NCBI GenBank assembly: GCA_021234155.1
Contig: JAJEKV010000026.1
Coordinates: 17,388,468-17,452,467, forward strand
Direction: 5' to 3'
Length of the DNA: 64,000 bases
Source: Isoetes taiwanensis
Lineage: Eukaryota > Streptophyta > Lycopodiopsida > Isoetales > Isoetaceae
Shown: piece after piece, positions 33,216 through 45,808 of the stretch
Layout of the letters: the number at the start of each line of letters is the position of its first letter
Position numbering within the stretch: position 1 is the first letter of the stretch
Notes under the pieces: generated by a model
Told to the model about the DNA's origin: nothing
The model's input: only the letters and a program-made list of their open reading frames with translations
Database searches by the model: none
Translations under genes and position numbers: made by a program

Positions 33216-33859
33216 AAATAAATAAATAAATAAATTTATTAATCATGCTTCTTGAGACCCTAATGGGCCATGAAGCAGCAAATACACTGAATTCATTTAA
33301 CTTCCAATAGAAGTTGTCTATGATTATCAACTTCCACTAAGAAATCCCCCAATCTGTTAGGATCAAGTTGCATAAGCAAAAAAAAGTTTGTTTTGTCAAT
33401 ATGGTGTTTCTCCCGAATTCCTTGATAGCAGCTACAGATAAGAAAGACATGAGATTCATCCTCAACCTCACCTGAGTTGCATAGTGTGCACAGTCGATCT
33501 TCCCTGGGAATATTTTGCCAGTGTCCAGTTTCAATCTTCAAGTTGTGAGAGCTAGTTCTATATTTTGTTGTAACTCTTCTCGCCCTTTTGGAAATATGGG
33601 ATCTAATGTAATCCTGGTCAGAGTAGACTAACATGGGATTAACTTCGTTCTTGTAAAATGTAAATCTTGTCCCTTGTTTCTACCACATCTGATCCACAAC
33701 TTTTGTTTGGACTAGTTCGCGAATGCCAACATCTGTATCTGGCCAATCTTGCTCTCTAATGTTCCATCTCTGATACCATTCCATCAGGTCTCTATACCAT
33801 CCCTTAAGGTTAGATTCTTCAGCCACAATACATGGTATTCTTGTACTATCAAGACTATC
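33216..33859 (-). mobile_element. LINE 3' end with (TTTA)n tail, inserted in the 46 bp repeat
   Basis: The insert is bounded by TAAATT at 33210-33215 and 33860-33865. On the reverse strand it encodes the C-terminal zinc-binding region of a LINE ORF2: SSHNLKIETGHW, RLCTLCNSGEVEDESHVFL, ICSCYQGI, ending at a stop near 33293, then a 3' UTR with CCCATTAGGGTCTCAAG and a tail of TTTA repeats instead of poly-A. The C-x2-C...H-x4-C pattern is intact. A stop near 33690 breaks the upstream part. Same clade as the LINE end at 35020-35915. Confidence 0.85.
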
Positions 33860-33865
33860 TAAATT

Positions 33866-35019
33866 GAATGGTCTGAAAATGCCTTCAAAAGCTCAGACAG
33901 TTTCTACATTATAACCGGTTATGATCTTAATGTATACCATTAAATTTGAGTATATGGTAAGACCAATGAACAAATTTTGACCTTGAAGCTTCTAGAGAAC
34001 ATGCATACAAAAAAAATAGTAATAAGGACATAACTGTATATCTATTCAGATCTCTTGTAACTATCTATTTAGTGGAGGAGTTTAGGTGCAGATGGGGCAA
34101 TTAATTCTAAGGATCTTGCCAGCAGATAGTCAATGCAATTTGAGGAGGCATATATTTTGCTTTGAGGCGGCATATGCTTTGCAATTTCGAACGGATCTCA
34201 TAAGCAATACCAAAGAAACTGCACATGTTGGCACTGGAAAGCTAATTTTTAAGCAAAGCAAATTGAAAGCCATAGATTGGTAGCACTTACTCAAGTGATG
34301 GAGTTGCAGCAGAGTTATCTGCTAGTCTTGAAGTTTAATGCCATCATGCTCTTTAGCATCACTGGAAAATCCTTCCTTTGTGCTTGCAATGCTGCGAAGA
34401 CGTTTTTACTCTTCTCCATTGGAAGCATAAAGCAAGATGCATGCAACACAATCCCTAAAACCAAAATCATAGCTTCCAAATGGGCATAGCTTTAGAATGA
34501 AATGCCATCCTGCAAATACAGCATGTTGTACGAGAACAACATCCTTACAAAAATGAAATTACAATGGCAAAAAGGGATTAAGGTTCGTCACAAAAATGGA
34601 AATGAAATGTAAGCTACGGCTTTGTAGGTGGCCACTTGAATGATCTACGATTCCATTAGCCAAAGATAGGTTAAAATGATATATGCACGTCCGTGTTATG
34701 CCAAAGAACATTCATGCCATTGAAGAGTGTTTAGGCTCAACACATAAAAGCCATGAATAAAGATCTGAAGTAAATCCTCTCTATGAAAAAATATACAAAA
34801 ATATTAATGGTTTTGGCTGGGAAAATGGCTACCTCAACATACATGTAGCATCTGCAGACCCCTTCAAACTGTATAAAAAGAATTGTCAGATATGAAAAAA
34901 AATTTGATGTTCAGTCCGATCGCTCCAACAACAACTCGATTTCAATTTTGATGTAATACTACCACTCATAATCTGCACAAAAATATTAGTATGTTTTACA
35001 TAACATTTCCTCACTGCAG
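33866..35019. other. Intergenic, nothing recognised
   Basis: AT-rich. Two short frames at 34086-34489 are not recognised. It ends in TTTCCTCACTGCAG, an acceptor-like sequence that precedes the LINE-like frame. Confidence 0.45.
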
Positions 35020-35915
35020 GAGACAGGATTCTTGCCTCTTCAGAGGGTGGCCCTTGATCGTCACATTGTCTATTTTCAGAAGGTGGTCAATATGGACGAT
35101 GCTCATCTTCCTAAACTAGCTTACATCATGGCAATGGGGCCACAGCGCCTCAAGGCCTGCTGGAGGGAAAAGAGAGCTCAATGGATGGCTAGATGGAATG
35201 TGCAGGAGCACAGGTGCATACATGTGCAAACAGAGGCAGATTGCCATAGCTTGAGGTCTTGATTCATCAGCAAGCTTTGGGATGCCAGTGCCCTTGAATA
35301 GGTCAAGACAACACACTACCAGCGCCACATAAATCCCACATTGGAACGACGCACATTGGGCTACCCACTTGCCCATGAAAAGACGCAGACTCATTGCCTC
35401 CATTCGCACAGGGGCACATCATCTTCGAATTGAGACGGGCAGATGGATTCGTGAGCCACGTCAGGACAGGCTCTGTCAATGCTGCCAAATGGGAGTCATT
35501 GAGGATGAATCTCATACCCTTCAAAGTTGCCCAGCATATGATCAAATCCGGACGCGCTATGCTGAGTTGGTCAGGCCTGGCCAGCTGCTACATGTGACAT
35601 TGAGCACGGCATCTATACGGGTGCTAGGATCATACCTTCAGGAGGTCATGGACATGCGAGATCAGCTATGTCCTCGGGCACGCGCTTGATATGTACATAC
35701 ACATTTATTTCATAATGATATATACTTGTACAGTTTGACAACATTCTTATTACTGCCATGATTTTTCCCTCGAAAACCCTTCGGGGCGAGGGTTTTTTTT
35801 AACCCGGACAATAATAAGTTTGCTGCGCTCCTTCTGGGTCCCATAGGCCGATTGGTCTCAATGGACGATAAAAAAACTATTCTTATTCTTATTCTTCTGT
35901 CTGGCCCAAAGCACA
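35020..35915 (+). mobile_element. LINE 3' end with structured 3' UTR and TTATTC tail
   Basis: Two frames encode the end of a LINE ORF2: LPKLAYIMAMGPQRLK with a basic stretch (35032-35262), then in another frame HHLRIETGRWIREPRQ, RLCQCCQMGVIEDESHTLQ, SCPAYDQIR, ending at TGA 35689. The 3' UTR has the stem-loop annotated separately, then GGGTCCCATAGGCCGATTGG, TCTCAATGGACGAT, and a (TTATTC)n-type tail near 35880-35900. The tail and the histidine/cysteine finger relate it to the reverse-strand copy at 33216-33859. The 5' part is truncated. Confidence 0.83.
35746..35818 (+). ncRNA. Conserved LINE 3' UTR hairpin with UUCG tetraloop
   Basis: Outer stem CTTATTA (35746-35752) with TAATAAG (35812-35818); inner stem CCCTCG (35767-35772) with CGAGGG (35787-35792); AAAA bulge; CCC with GGG around TTCG (35780-35783); then eight T. 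The copy at 1624-1703 keeps the same layout with different, compensating bases. Annotated as an RNA structure rather than an independent RNA gene. Confidence 0.7.
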
Positions 35916-36056
35916 AATGTTACCATACATGTTTCAAGACAATCTGAACATCACGTTATCAATTTGCAGATGCAAAGCTATGCAAAGCTGGTACAGTGCT
36001 ATCTTACAGTAATTTTATAATGAAGCAAAGCTATCTTACAGCTTACTACCTTCCAA
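35916..36056. other. Short spacer
   Basis: Contains a direct repeat of GCAAAGCTATCTTACAG/GCAAAGCTATGCAAAGC. Nothing else seen. Confidence 0.4.
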
Positions 36057-36345
36057 AGTCGGTTGTAGAAGCAAGACTAGAGAACAAAATCGAGACCTTC
36101 CAAGGTCGGTTTCAAAAGCAAGATCGGTTCTATAAGCAAGATCACAGAAGCAAGGTCAGCTCCAGAAGCAAGATCAGAGAAATAAGGTCGGATTTAGAAG
36201 CAAGATCAGAACACAAAACCCTCTGACCAACTCAAGTACAAATAATCAAATGAAACAGGATCGAAACCTTCCAAGGTCGGTTCCAGAAGTAAGATCAGAG
36301 AAGTCAAGGTTGGCTCCAGAAGCAAGATCAGAACACAACACCCTG
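36057..36345 (+). repeat. AGAAGCAAGATCAGA minisatellite
   Basis: Units of about 16-22 bp, (G)AAGCAAGATCxGA with GGTCGG(C)TxCx linkers, repeat through two blocks (36057-36225 and 36258-36345), both ending GATCAGAACACAA(A/C)ACCCT. A frame at 35996-36226 is an artefact of it. Confidence 0.82.
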
Positions 36346-36749
36346 AGAAAAAAATCTTGTTAAGTTAGTTTTTTAGCACCATCCGACCAGCTGAAGCACA
36401 GAAGATCAAACGATGCCACCATCAAAGTCGACCAAAAACCATCTATACCTACACAGCATGAGATGGGTGCCAAAGGAGGCAGCTGAGCTGAAAATTTGTA
36501 TAGAATGAACCCATCCCAATTTTTCCTGGCTCTAGATTTTCTCATTCAATGCTTGCGGCCCATTCAAATTTGCATTCAATTCCGTCAATTGGGATCCCGC
36601 AGGGGAGAAGTTGGATACCGGAGGGGGGCTACAAGATGAAGGGAACACTGCATGCGGCGTTACATGCGGCATTCCTTGGCACAAATACCAAGATGCTCAA
36701 AAAATAAAAAAGAAGATAAGCAAATTTATAAGGTATTTATAACAAACAA
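36346..36749. other. Spacer
   Basis: No gene seen. AATTTATAAGGTATTTAT(A/G)AC near 36724 recurs at 45532. Confidence 0.4.
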
Positions 36750-36870
36750 GGTGCTGCGCACGGAGGGTTGCCCTCCATGGCTGGAGGGTGAAGTGGCTTA
36801 AATCATTGTTCAAAGTCATGTTTTGACAATCAATTAAGATTGTTATACTTCTAGACAATAGAATACTTGA
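36750..36870 (-). repeat. Dispersed repeat B, copy 2 (inverted)
   Basis: Reverse complement of 30686-30812 at high identity, sharing AACAAGGTGCTGCGCAC, GGGTTGCCCTCCATGG and AGTCATGTTTTGACAATCAA. Confidence 0.8.
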
Positions 36871-37191
36871 TACCATGACTTTATGGGAATTGGCCTGAAG
36901 AAATCTTGGTGCTCAGCATGGAAGAAGTATTGCAGAAGCATAAGAACAAGTGTGATAGAGCAGAGAATGGAAATACATGTTTTGTTAGCATAGAAATGAG
37001 AGAACTCCTTGAAGACCTTTGATCGGTTTTTTGTCACGGATAGCTTCAAACATCGTAGGAGCAGGTTTTGTAGAGGAATGAAACATTGATGCATAGCCTA
37101 ACTCCAAACCTCGCAAGAAAAAGTGAAACTCAATGTTCGCAAACTCAAAGTGCAAGATGAATGCAACACACATACCAAAACCCCCAGGTAA

Positions 37192-38023
37192 ACATATCAA
37201 AGACACGAATATACCATGGATATGCCCGTGGCTATAACATGAGTGCGTCCGATATATACAGCGCTCCCCGTGTAACTACATTATGTTGCGTGGCAAGGGG
37301 CGAGCACCCTGTGTTCACCGGCCATACATCTAGGGTGCCCATGCCCTGGTCAGTGGTTCTACGATAGGTTAGATGGGTGGGACCCTAAACCCCCTTGACT
37401 TTGACCATGCTAGGTATAGGCCCTTGCATGCATAAATTGATAAATGGAAGTTGGAAGGACTGGAGAGGTATTCTGGTTTCCTATATACAAAATACATGTG
37501 ATCTACGTGGTTTGTCTCGCCCCTCAAGGTAATTCACATCTCATTTTGCCAAGTGCTCCGGGCGCTCTCAAGGACACAAACAAATTCATTATTTGGACAC
37601 ATTTTGAAAGATGGTGGAGCTAAAAAATAAGGCTGGCCCGTTATGGCATGGCATCATCCCGCATTATTCAGTTTAATAAGGTGAAGTCTATAATCTATGC
37701 TTACAACATGAATTTTTCTTTTTCTTTTTCTGACTAGGTCCTCAATAGCAGATTAACAGGATTTTTGAAAATTTAAGTCGAATTTATGGAGAACAAGGAC
37801 TGCAAGAATTACTTGAAGCTGCAGAAGCTTTGGATGGGCAAGGAAATTGTATTACCAGAAATAATGCTTATTGTCTTCTGCAAGCTTATGAGAACACAAA
37901 AAATCTCAACTCTACCAGGCGAGTTCAATTTCTTATCACTCCTATAGAACTCTGTTCGATTGCAGTATTGGGTGACCATCTCATTAGCTTGTTTTCATAT
38001 CATGGGCATTTGGTTGAATCAAC
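37192..38023 (+). pseudogene. 5' part of a duplicated PPR gene, truncated by a copia insertion
   Basis: This block matches 46833-47660 in both the upstream non-coding part (GATATGCCCGTGGCTATAAC, GCGTCCGATATATACAGCGC, CTTTGACCATGCTAGGTATA) and the coding start. The frame encodes NLSRIYGEQGLQELLEAAEA, GNCITRNNAYCLLQAY and so on to SYHGHLVEST, where the copia LTR begins at 38024. It is the first 90 or so residues of the intact PPR copy with a few substitutions. The remainder of this copy is not present to the right of the copia element. Confidence 0.9.
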
Positions 38024-38420
38024 TGTTAACGGAATAGATTCCGTGAGTTATCCGCTGCCTCTATTTCAACGCACATTATTGCCACGTCATCCCCTAAGCC
38101 ACATAGGCGTGTCCACCTCATTGATCCATGATCAATAGTCATACCTTTTCCAAAAGCCATATCCTTTTCTATAAGACATGCCCTCATGACCTTTCACATG
38201 CCCTTTCACCTGCTTACATAAACTGTCTTATTTTCCATATTCAAACACATTCAACTCAAGCATTGCACAATTACGGGGGAGCCCTTCTAGTCTGCAACTG
38301 TCTCAAGACAGATATGTATTCTCATATTCATACATGAATATATGATTCCATAATCTATTCAATTATGTATGAATATATAAGGTTCTTGTTTTTTTGAAAT
38401 ATGCATCATATTTAATTTCA

Positions 38421-38432
38421 TGGTATCAGAGC
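38421..38432 (+). other. Primer binding site of the copia element
   Basis: TGGTATCAGAGC immediately after the LTR end; initiator tRNA-Met type. Confidence 0.9.
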
Positions 38433-38666
38433 TTGGTTTCTCACGATCCAAGCGATGGCCAAGAAATCAAGAATTCAACGTGCTATTTCTCGCATCAATA
38501 AGTTTAATCGCGATGTAGAGAATCAAGAATACGGAAGGCAATATTCAAAGTAAATCGAGATTAAGCACGAAGAAATAGCGTTTACCACGAAGAAGCGCAT
38601 TTTTGAGGGTGGCACGAAATTCTGAATTTTTTACCCCGATTGATTTTTTATAATCAAATCATAATT

Positions 38667-41600
38667 ATGGCGGCTACTTTAACCGAGACACATCGTCTCA
38701 TAGAGAGATTTGACGGCATCAGTTTCCATCACTGGAAACTTAAAATGAAGATGCTACTTCTATAAAAAGATTTATGGAGGATGGTTGATGGTTACAAGCG
38801 TGACCAACGCCCAAGAAGAGAAGGCCAAATGGGAGGCCCGAGATGGTAGAGCACTCGGCGCTATCATACTCAAATGAAGGACAATGTGGTGACTCATGTC
38901 AAGAGCCTAAAACGTCCAAAGAAGCTTGGGAACATCTAGTTGGTATGTATGAACCTCAAGATGCATGCACCAAACTTTTTCTAAGAAAACGATTTTATAA
39001 TAAAATCTCTCCAAATGGTGAAAATCAAAGCATGGCCGAATTCATCAAAGAATTCAAGAACTTTTGGAGCAACTCGTCGTAGTTAGCTCTCCAATTCAAG
39101 TTTCTGATGCAGTAATGACCCTTCTAGGAAGTTTTCCTCCTTCCTATGATACTTTTATACAATCTATAGGCGCTCAAGCAATGGGAGGCGCCAGAACAGC
39201 CGCAGCCGTCTCTAATATCATGTCACTGCAATCCACCATAGCCATGCTTCTTCAAGAAGAAACTAGAAGAAAGTCATTGAACACTTCTAGTGATGGGGTT
39301 GTTGCTTTATACTCAAGCAACAAGCGGTCAAACTCTGGAGGCAAGCCCAAGTTTCGACCCAATTCACGATCCAGTTTGTCCTTCAATCATCAATCCTTCA
39401 ACAAGGATGATGCAAGCAAAGGCTTCAACAAGAAGCCCATGAATCACAAATTATCATGCAGTTATTGCGGCAAACCAAACCATTATGCCAAAGATTGTTA
39501 CACTCGACTTGCAAAAGAGCGTAACAAGGCCAACGTGATCATCAATGATCATCAAGAAAGGTTATGTGTCTCACAAGTTTCATGTTCTTCTGTGACTAAC
39601 CATTCTAGCGGTTGGCTTTTAGATTCAGCATGTACTGCTCATATGACTCCACAACGTGATTCTTTCATCACATATCAAAAGATGCCACCTGGGCAGACTG
39701 TTCTCTTAGGAGATGATAGTCCCCTTAGTATCGAAGGACAAGGCAAAGTTTCGTGCAAATGCCTGATGGATCGATCAAAACAATACATGATGTATTACAT
39801 GTACCCCGCTTGACCAAGAACTTGCTCTCAGTTAGCAAGATTTATGATGTTGGCTTAAAAGTCCAATTTGGCATCAATGAGTGCCAACTTCAAGATTCTC
39901 ATGGATACAAACTTGCTCAAGGCGTACGGGAATAGATTCCCGCTTTCTAATGTGTCTCAACACTCTGTCAATGCAGTAACCACCACTCCCAACGATGTTT
40001 ATCAATGGCACTTACGATTGGGAACATGCTGGACTGCATGCCTTGAAGCAACTCCACTCCAAGAAGATGGTTCGAGATTTCAATATTCAGCCAAATACCA
40101 AGTTTGCCAGTATGTGAAGCATGTTTAATTGGCAAGCATCATCGGTTACCTTTTCCCAAGGTCAGTCATTCAAGAGCCGAGCATCCACTTGACTTGGTAC
40201 ACACTGACATTGGTGAGTCCGAAATACTTTCTGATAATGACTGTAAATATTTCATCACATTTATTGATGATTACTCTAGATACACCACTGTGTATTTTCT
40301 TAAAAAGAAATCTGCAGCTTTAGAAGCTTTCAAAGAATACAAAACTCTAGCTAAGAACCAACTTGGAAGAACCATCAAATGTCTCAGATCTGACAATGGT
40401 GGTGAATATATCTCCAAGACATTCACAAGTTTCTGTGCACAACATGGAATTGACAGAAATTTGACGGCCCCATACTCTCCTCAACAAAATGGTGTAGCCG
40501 AGAGAAAGAATCGCACTCTTGCTGAAAGTGCACGAAGTATATTGCATTTGAGTCAACTTCCTCATTATTTTTGGGCCGAAGCTCTAGCAACAACTACCTA
40601 TATTCAAAATCGATTGCCCACACAAGCCTTGCAAGATCAAACTCCATATGAAGCTTGGATTGGTAAGCAACCAACATTATCCCATCTAAAAGTGTTTGGT
40701 TGTATTGGATATGTGCATGTACCTAAACAAAAATGAAGAAAATGGGAGGACCATAGTATCAAGTGTATCCTTGTTGGCTACAGTATGTCTGCCAAGGCAT
40801 ATCGTATGTACAACCCCCTTATCAAGAAGGTTTTCATCTCCCGAGACGTTACATTTGTTGAAGATACCTTTTGGAATCTGAAAGATGTATCTACTACATC
40901 ATGGTGCCAAGGCACTTGGCAAGTCCTCTATCCTCCCATATCTCCTCTCACTCAGGATGATAACATGCCACCCAATACTCCAATTATACAAGCACAATAA
41001 CAATCTTCTGTCATAGTGCCAGAGGAAGCCCCAGTAAACATCAACACTGAAGATCTTGCTCCCAAACTTATGCAAGATGAAGATGTTCAAGATGCCCAAC
41101 CAATCACCTCGAGTGAGGAAGCCACTGATCATGTGCAACAATTTATGGATAGCCCACTTCCTCTAGTGGCATCCCCAAGTACAAGTCAATATGGTCGAAA
41201 ACGTACTCCATCTTTGAAGGCTTTAGAGTCTTCCATGCAAACACTAAAGAAGCATTTTGCTATGCCCATAGTTGATGGTCCATTGACTCTTAAAGATGCT
41301 TTATCAGATCCAAATTCCAAAGAATGGCATGATGCTATGACTTCTGAATATGACTCTCTCATGAAGAATCAAACATGGACCTTGTAACCACTCCCACCAG
41401 GGCGTAAAGCAATTGGTTGTAAGTGGCTCTTTAAACGCAAATATAAACCTGATGGATCCATTGATCGTTATAAAGCAAGATTAGTAGCAAAAGGATATTC
41501 TCAAATTGAAGGGATCGATTATCTTGATACCTTCTCTCCTGTTGTCAAACTGACATCCATCAGAACTCTCCTCATACTTGCTGCTTCTCAAGATATGCAT

Positions 41601-44600
41601 ATCCATCAATTGGATGATAAGACTGCATTTCTAAATGGTAACTTGGAATAAGATATCTTCATGAAACAACCCGAAGGTTATGTTCAACCTGCACAAGAGA
41701 CTTTAGTATGCAAGTTACATAAGTCTTTATATGGCCTCAAGCAGTCTCCACGTGCATGGTATCAACGGATTGACACCTTTCTCAAGTCACATAGCTATGA
41801 GCAAGGGGGAGCAGACAGTAATATCTACATCAAGAAGAGAAACTTTCATATTTTGCTCCTAGCTCCGTATATGGATGATGCCATATTAATAAGCAACAAC
41901 TTGCATTTTCTGAGCGAGTGTAAACAAATTCTTGCGAAAGAATTTCAAATGACTGATTATGGTGAAATTGCATACTTGGTCCTATTATTACCAGAATTAA
42001 AAAGAAACTTGGTATGTATTCTTCATTTCTATCTTTGGCTGGGAGGGTGCAGATTGCTAATGCAGTCATCAGTAGTACTCATGTGTACTTTTCATCAGTA
42101 ATAGTGGGTGATAAAGCATCATATAGTAAAATTGAGTCAGCTATTAGAAGCTTTATCTGGCAGGGGGTACATAAGGTTGCTTGGGGAGACCTCATAAAAC
42201 CAAGGAAAGAAGGAGGACTTGGCTGTAAGGATCTGTTCACTCAGGCCCAGGCTCTGGCTGCCAAGATGATATGGAGAGCCATCTATAATTCCTCCCCATC
42301 CCCTGCTATGAAACTGATCAGATTTTGGTTACAAGAATCATTCCCAATAGGTAGCCACAGTCTTAAACATGATCTCCCAGACTCAGCCTTTTTTCAGTTT
42401 AATCCATGTCCAAACACATCTATTGTGATGAGAAGATTGTTTGAGGCCTGGAATGAGGCAGCTCTTTGTTATAGACCTCCTGTTTTAGATGCTAATGCAA
42501 AGATATCAATTTTTTCTGGATTCCAGAGGTGCTGAATAGTGAAAATGAGTGCTTGGCTCTCAAACACCCACAAAAGTACATGCAATGGCATGAAGCTGGA
42601 ATTAGGAAGATTGAGGATTTGAGATCAGGGGAAAATACCTGGAGGAAATGGGAAGAAATAGCAATGGTTACCAAAGGTTCAATGTTGGACATGAAAATAT
42701 ACAGTCTCATTATGGATAAGATACAGGAATATGAAGAATTATATGATAGCTCCAATCAGTGGCACATAAAAGGGAAAGAGATCTACTCAGTGAAGATTAT
42801 TTATAAATATCTAGTGACACATAAACCTTCCAAGGCAACTCAGCTATGGAACTGTGGTGAAAAGAAGTTGGCTAAGGTCTGTGCTCGAGGTTGGAAAAAC
42901 TACACAGCTAACAAAGTAAAGACTTTCATTTGGTTAGTGCTACATCAAAGCCTCTCCACAAATTACAGGAGAGCCAAGTATGATACCTCTTGTTCAGAGA
43001 CATGTTTTTTTGTGTCCCAAAATTCTGGAGTTTTGGAGCTGGACAACACAGGTTAATAAAGGAGGTGCAGGGAGCTCCTGTATGTTAGAATTTCTAAATT
43101 CTGATAGCAGATTGCTCAATACAACGAGAGCCTTATGTTGCTGGGCAATATGGAAGCATAGGAACAGGGTTGCTATTGAAAACAAAGCACCAAATCTAAT
43201 TTGGTTAAAACAGGTCTTCCTAAGCTCTCTAATTGACTCTGCAATAGCACACAAAGCAGCAAAGGGGAAAGGTTATGACAAAGACTGGCATGCCATTGGC
43301 AAATTCCAGGGGATATATGATTTCTTTATTCTGAACCTAACCATTTCTGATGTTGTGTTGCATAGGTGCAGTCAGGAGACTCAATAGAGTTGGTGCTGCA
43401 GACAGGGAGATGGGAGTTGCATATGACTCGGATGATGAATTCTCCAGACTATCTTGGGGTGAGCAAGAAGACATGTTAAGTCAGCTGAAACAGGAGATGA
43501 TACATGCCTCAGTTATCAAAAAGGTACTCAACAGACCTGAGGCTTGGAGACACAACAATTTTAGGCAGTACTTCATGAATCTTTACCATAAATGGGAGCA
43601 GAAAAGAGAAGCTCATGTGCTGGTACTGCTGGACTTTACAAACTATAGACCCGACAAACTCGATCTGCTACTGAATATTTTGGGCAGAAGGACAGATCTT
43701 ACTATGCAAGATCTGATTAATGCTCAGTAAGCATATAGGCTCTAAACTATTAGTCCCAGTTTGATGCATTTCGATAATGTATGAGTTTCAGAGACTATGA
43801 CATATAGTCATGCTTCATTTTGTAAGAAGCATGCAAATGAACTTATTGCTTATCTTTATTACGGTATGCCTCTCATGGTATACTACATGATGTATTTTTG
43901 AGTTATGAATATTAAACCTCACCTTGCCTTCAAAAAAAAAAAAAAAAAAAAAAAAAATTGCATACTGCTTAGGAATCCAAGTCCTAAGAAATCGAAAAAA
44001 GAAGACAATTCATCTCAGTCAACAAAAATATATTGAAGACCTCTTGAAGAAATTTGAGATGGGTAAGAGTAAGCCAATAAGTACAATGGATATCCAAAAA
44101 TATGTGTCCACAAAACTCTCAAGAAGAAGAGATCATGAAGAATACGCCCTATGCAAGTGCAGTAGGCAGTCTCATGTATGCTGCTATATGTACAAGACCT
44201 GACATTGCTCATGCAGTCAGTTTTGTGAGTCAATTCTTGAGTAATCCAGGACATATGCATTGGGCTGCAGTGAAGAGAATTCTTCGCTATCTTTCTGGAA
44301 CCCCTAACTTTGGACTTACACTACAAGGTGGTTCGCTCATACTTACAGGATATAGTGATGCTTCTTATGCAAGTGATGTTGAAATTATTGTTTTCAACTT
44401 GGAAAAAGCACCATCTCCTGGTGTAGTAAAAAGCAACCTACAATTTCCAAGCAATGTAGTGTGGTGTGTGGTCACATGTCCAGTTGGATGCTGCCTAGTG
44501 GCGTGACGTTAAAATACTATCTATCTATCTTATCAAGTGCTGAAGCAGAATATATAGCTATTTGCCAAGCAACAAAAGAAGCTATATGGCTGTGCAGATT

Positions 44601-44886
44601 ACTTGAAGACATCATGATACCTTCACAAGGACCAGTGTTAATCAAGACTGATAGCACAAGTTGCATCAGCATGGCAACACAACCAAGAATCAATGCTAGA
44701 TCAAAACATATTGAGATCCAGTACCACTTTGTACGAGAAAAGATTATTGAGAAGAAGATTCAACTTCAATATTGCCCCACTGAAGAGATGGTAGCAGATT
44801 TTCTTAAAAAACCTCTACCAACAGACAAATTTATTCTATGCAGACAAAGCCTCAACATAAAAGACAGTCCGACAGGCATCGGCTAA
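38667..44886 (+). pseudogene. Copia gag-pol polyprotein, degenerate and LINE-interrupted
   Basis: The ATG at 38667 opens gag (MAATLTETHRLIERFDG) but a TAA follows near 38763. Recognisable parts in order: gag with KTSKEAWEHLVGMYE and zinc knuckle CSYCGKPNHYAKDC (about 39450); protease GWLLDSACTAHMTPQRD (39610), with DSA where active copies have DSG; GAG-pre-integrase CEACLIGKHHRLPFP (40106); integrase with LVHTDIGE, SDNGGEYI and SPQQNGVAERKNRT (40190-40520); reverse transcriptase with [19 protein letters not shown] and the active-site equivalent YMDDAILIS (41870); RNase H with LSSAEAEYIAICQATKEA (44530). Stops occur near 41386 (TAA) and 41650, and several frame changes. Cannot produce an active polyprotein. 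Confidence 0.93.
41977..43954 (+). mobile_element. 5'-truncated L1-type LINE inside the copia reverse transcriptase, 12 bp target duplication
   Basis: The copia sequence AAATTGCATACT is present at 41965-41976 and again at 43955-43966, and the insert ends in about 26 A, so the boundaries are certain. It encodes the C-terminal part of LINE ORF2: LAGRVQIANAVISSTHVYF, KVAWGDLIKPRKEGGLGCKD, a zinc-binding tail domain (RGWKNYTANKVKTFIWLVLH; CCWAIWKHRNRVAIENK), and ends at TAA 43730. It occupies at least three frames, so it is inactive. The sequence differs clearly from the LINE at 24349-26118, so two L1 families are present. Confidence 0.95.
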
Positions 44887-45290
44887 GGGGGAGTGTTAAT
44901 GGAATAGATTCCGTGAGTTATCCGCTGCCTCTATTCTAACGCACATTATTGCCACGTTATCCCCTAAGCCACATAGGCGTGTCCACCTCATTGATCCATG
45001 ACCAATAGTCATACCTTTTCAAAAAGCCATATCCTTTCCCATAAGACATGCCCTCATGACCTTTCACATGCCCTTTCACCTGCTTACATAAACTGTCTTA
45101 TTTTCCATATTCAAACACATTCAACTCAAGCATTGCACAATTACGGGGGAGCCCTTCCAGTCTGCAACTGTCTCAAGACAGATACGTATTCTCATATTCA
45201 TACATGAATATATGATTCCATAATCTATTCAATTATATATGAATATATAAGGTTTTTGTTTTTCTGCCATATGCATTATATTTAATTTCA

Positions 45291-45480
45291 TGGTATCAGT
45301 GCTTGGTTTCTCACGATCCAAGCGATGGCCAAGAAATCAAGAATCTAGCGTGCTATAAGCGAATCGCACGACGTAGAGAATCAAGAATACGGAAGGCAAT
45401 ATTCAAAGTAAATCAGAGATTAGCAGCACGAAGAAATGGCGTTTACCGCAGAAGAAGCGCATTTTTGAGGCTGACATAAA
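45291..45480 (+). mobile_element. Second copy of the copia leader beyond the 3' LTR
   Basis: Directly after the 3' LTR comes TGGTATCAGTGCTTGG (a primer site with one change) and then the same leader as 38421-38640: CACGATCCAAGCGATGGCC, GAGAATCAAGAATACGGAAG, GAAGAAGCGCATTTTTGAGG. It breaks off near 45480 before the gag ATG. The arrangement is therefore LTR-internal-LTR-internal. Confidence 0.9.
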
Positions 45481-45808
45481 TTCGCAAATTTATAAATACG
45501 TATGAAAAATCTCCCTCAAAAATTATTGCAAATTTATAAGGTATTTATGACAAAAAGTATGTACAAAATATGAAATAAATGTGATCATAGGGTTACATAA
45601 ATTACACTAACCCTCACATACATTTACTTTAAGAACAACATAAGATAATCCATGTAAAAGCTGAATGCCAATTTGGAATTTTACCTAACAAGCAACTAAA
45701 TGTCTAGATAATAATGACAATCACACATGTTCAAATCAAAGCAATTGCTACAACAGAATAGTAAAAAAAAACGTAATTAGTCAAGATAACATAATTAAAA
45801 GTACCTTG
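45481..45808. other. Spacer
   Basis: AT-rich; AATTTATAAGGTATTTATGAC at 45532 recurs from 36724. No gene. Confidence 0.45.

Larger units (their letters stand above)
38024..45290 (+). mobile_element. Ty1/copia retrotransposon, two 397 bp LTRs, with a nested LINE
   Basis: 5' LTR 38024-38420 (TGTTAACGG...TTTAATTTCA) and 3' LTR 44894-45290 (TGTTAATGG...TTTAATTTCA) have equal length and roughly 15-20 differences by eye. The primer site TGGTATCAGAGC follows directly at 38421 and a polypurine tract AAGGGGGAG precedes the 3' LTR at 44885. The order gag, protease, integrase, reverse transcriptase, RNase H is that of copia. A LINE (41977-43954) sits inside the reverse transcriptase. It inserted in a PPR gene copy at 38023. 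No clean right-hand target duplication is possible because the sequence after 45290 is a second copia leader. Confidence 0.95.
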
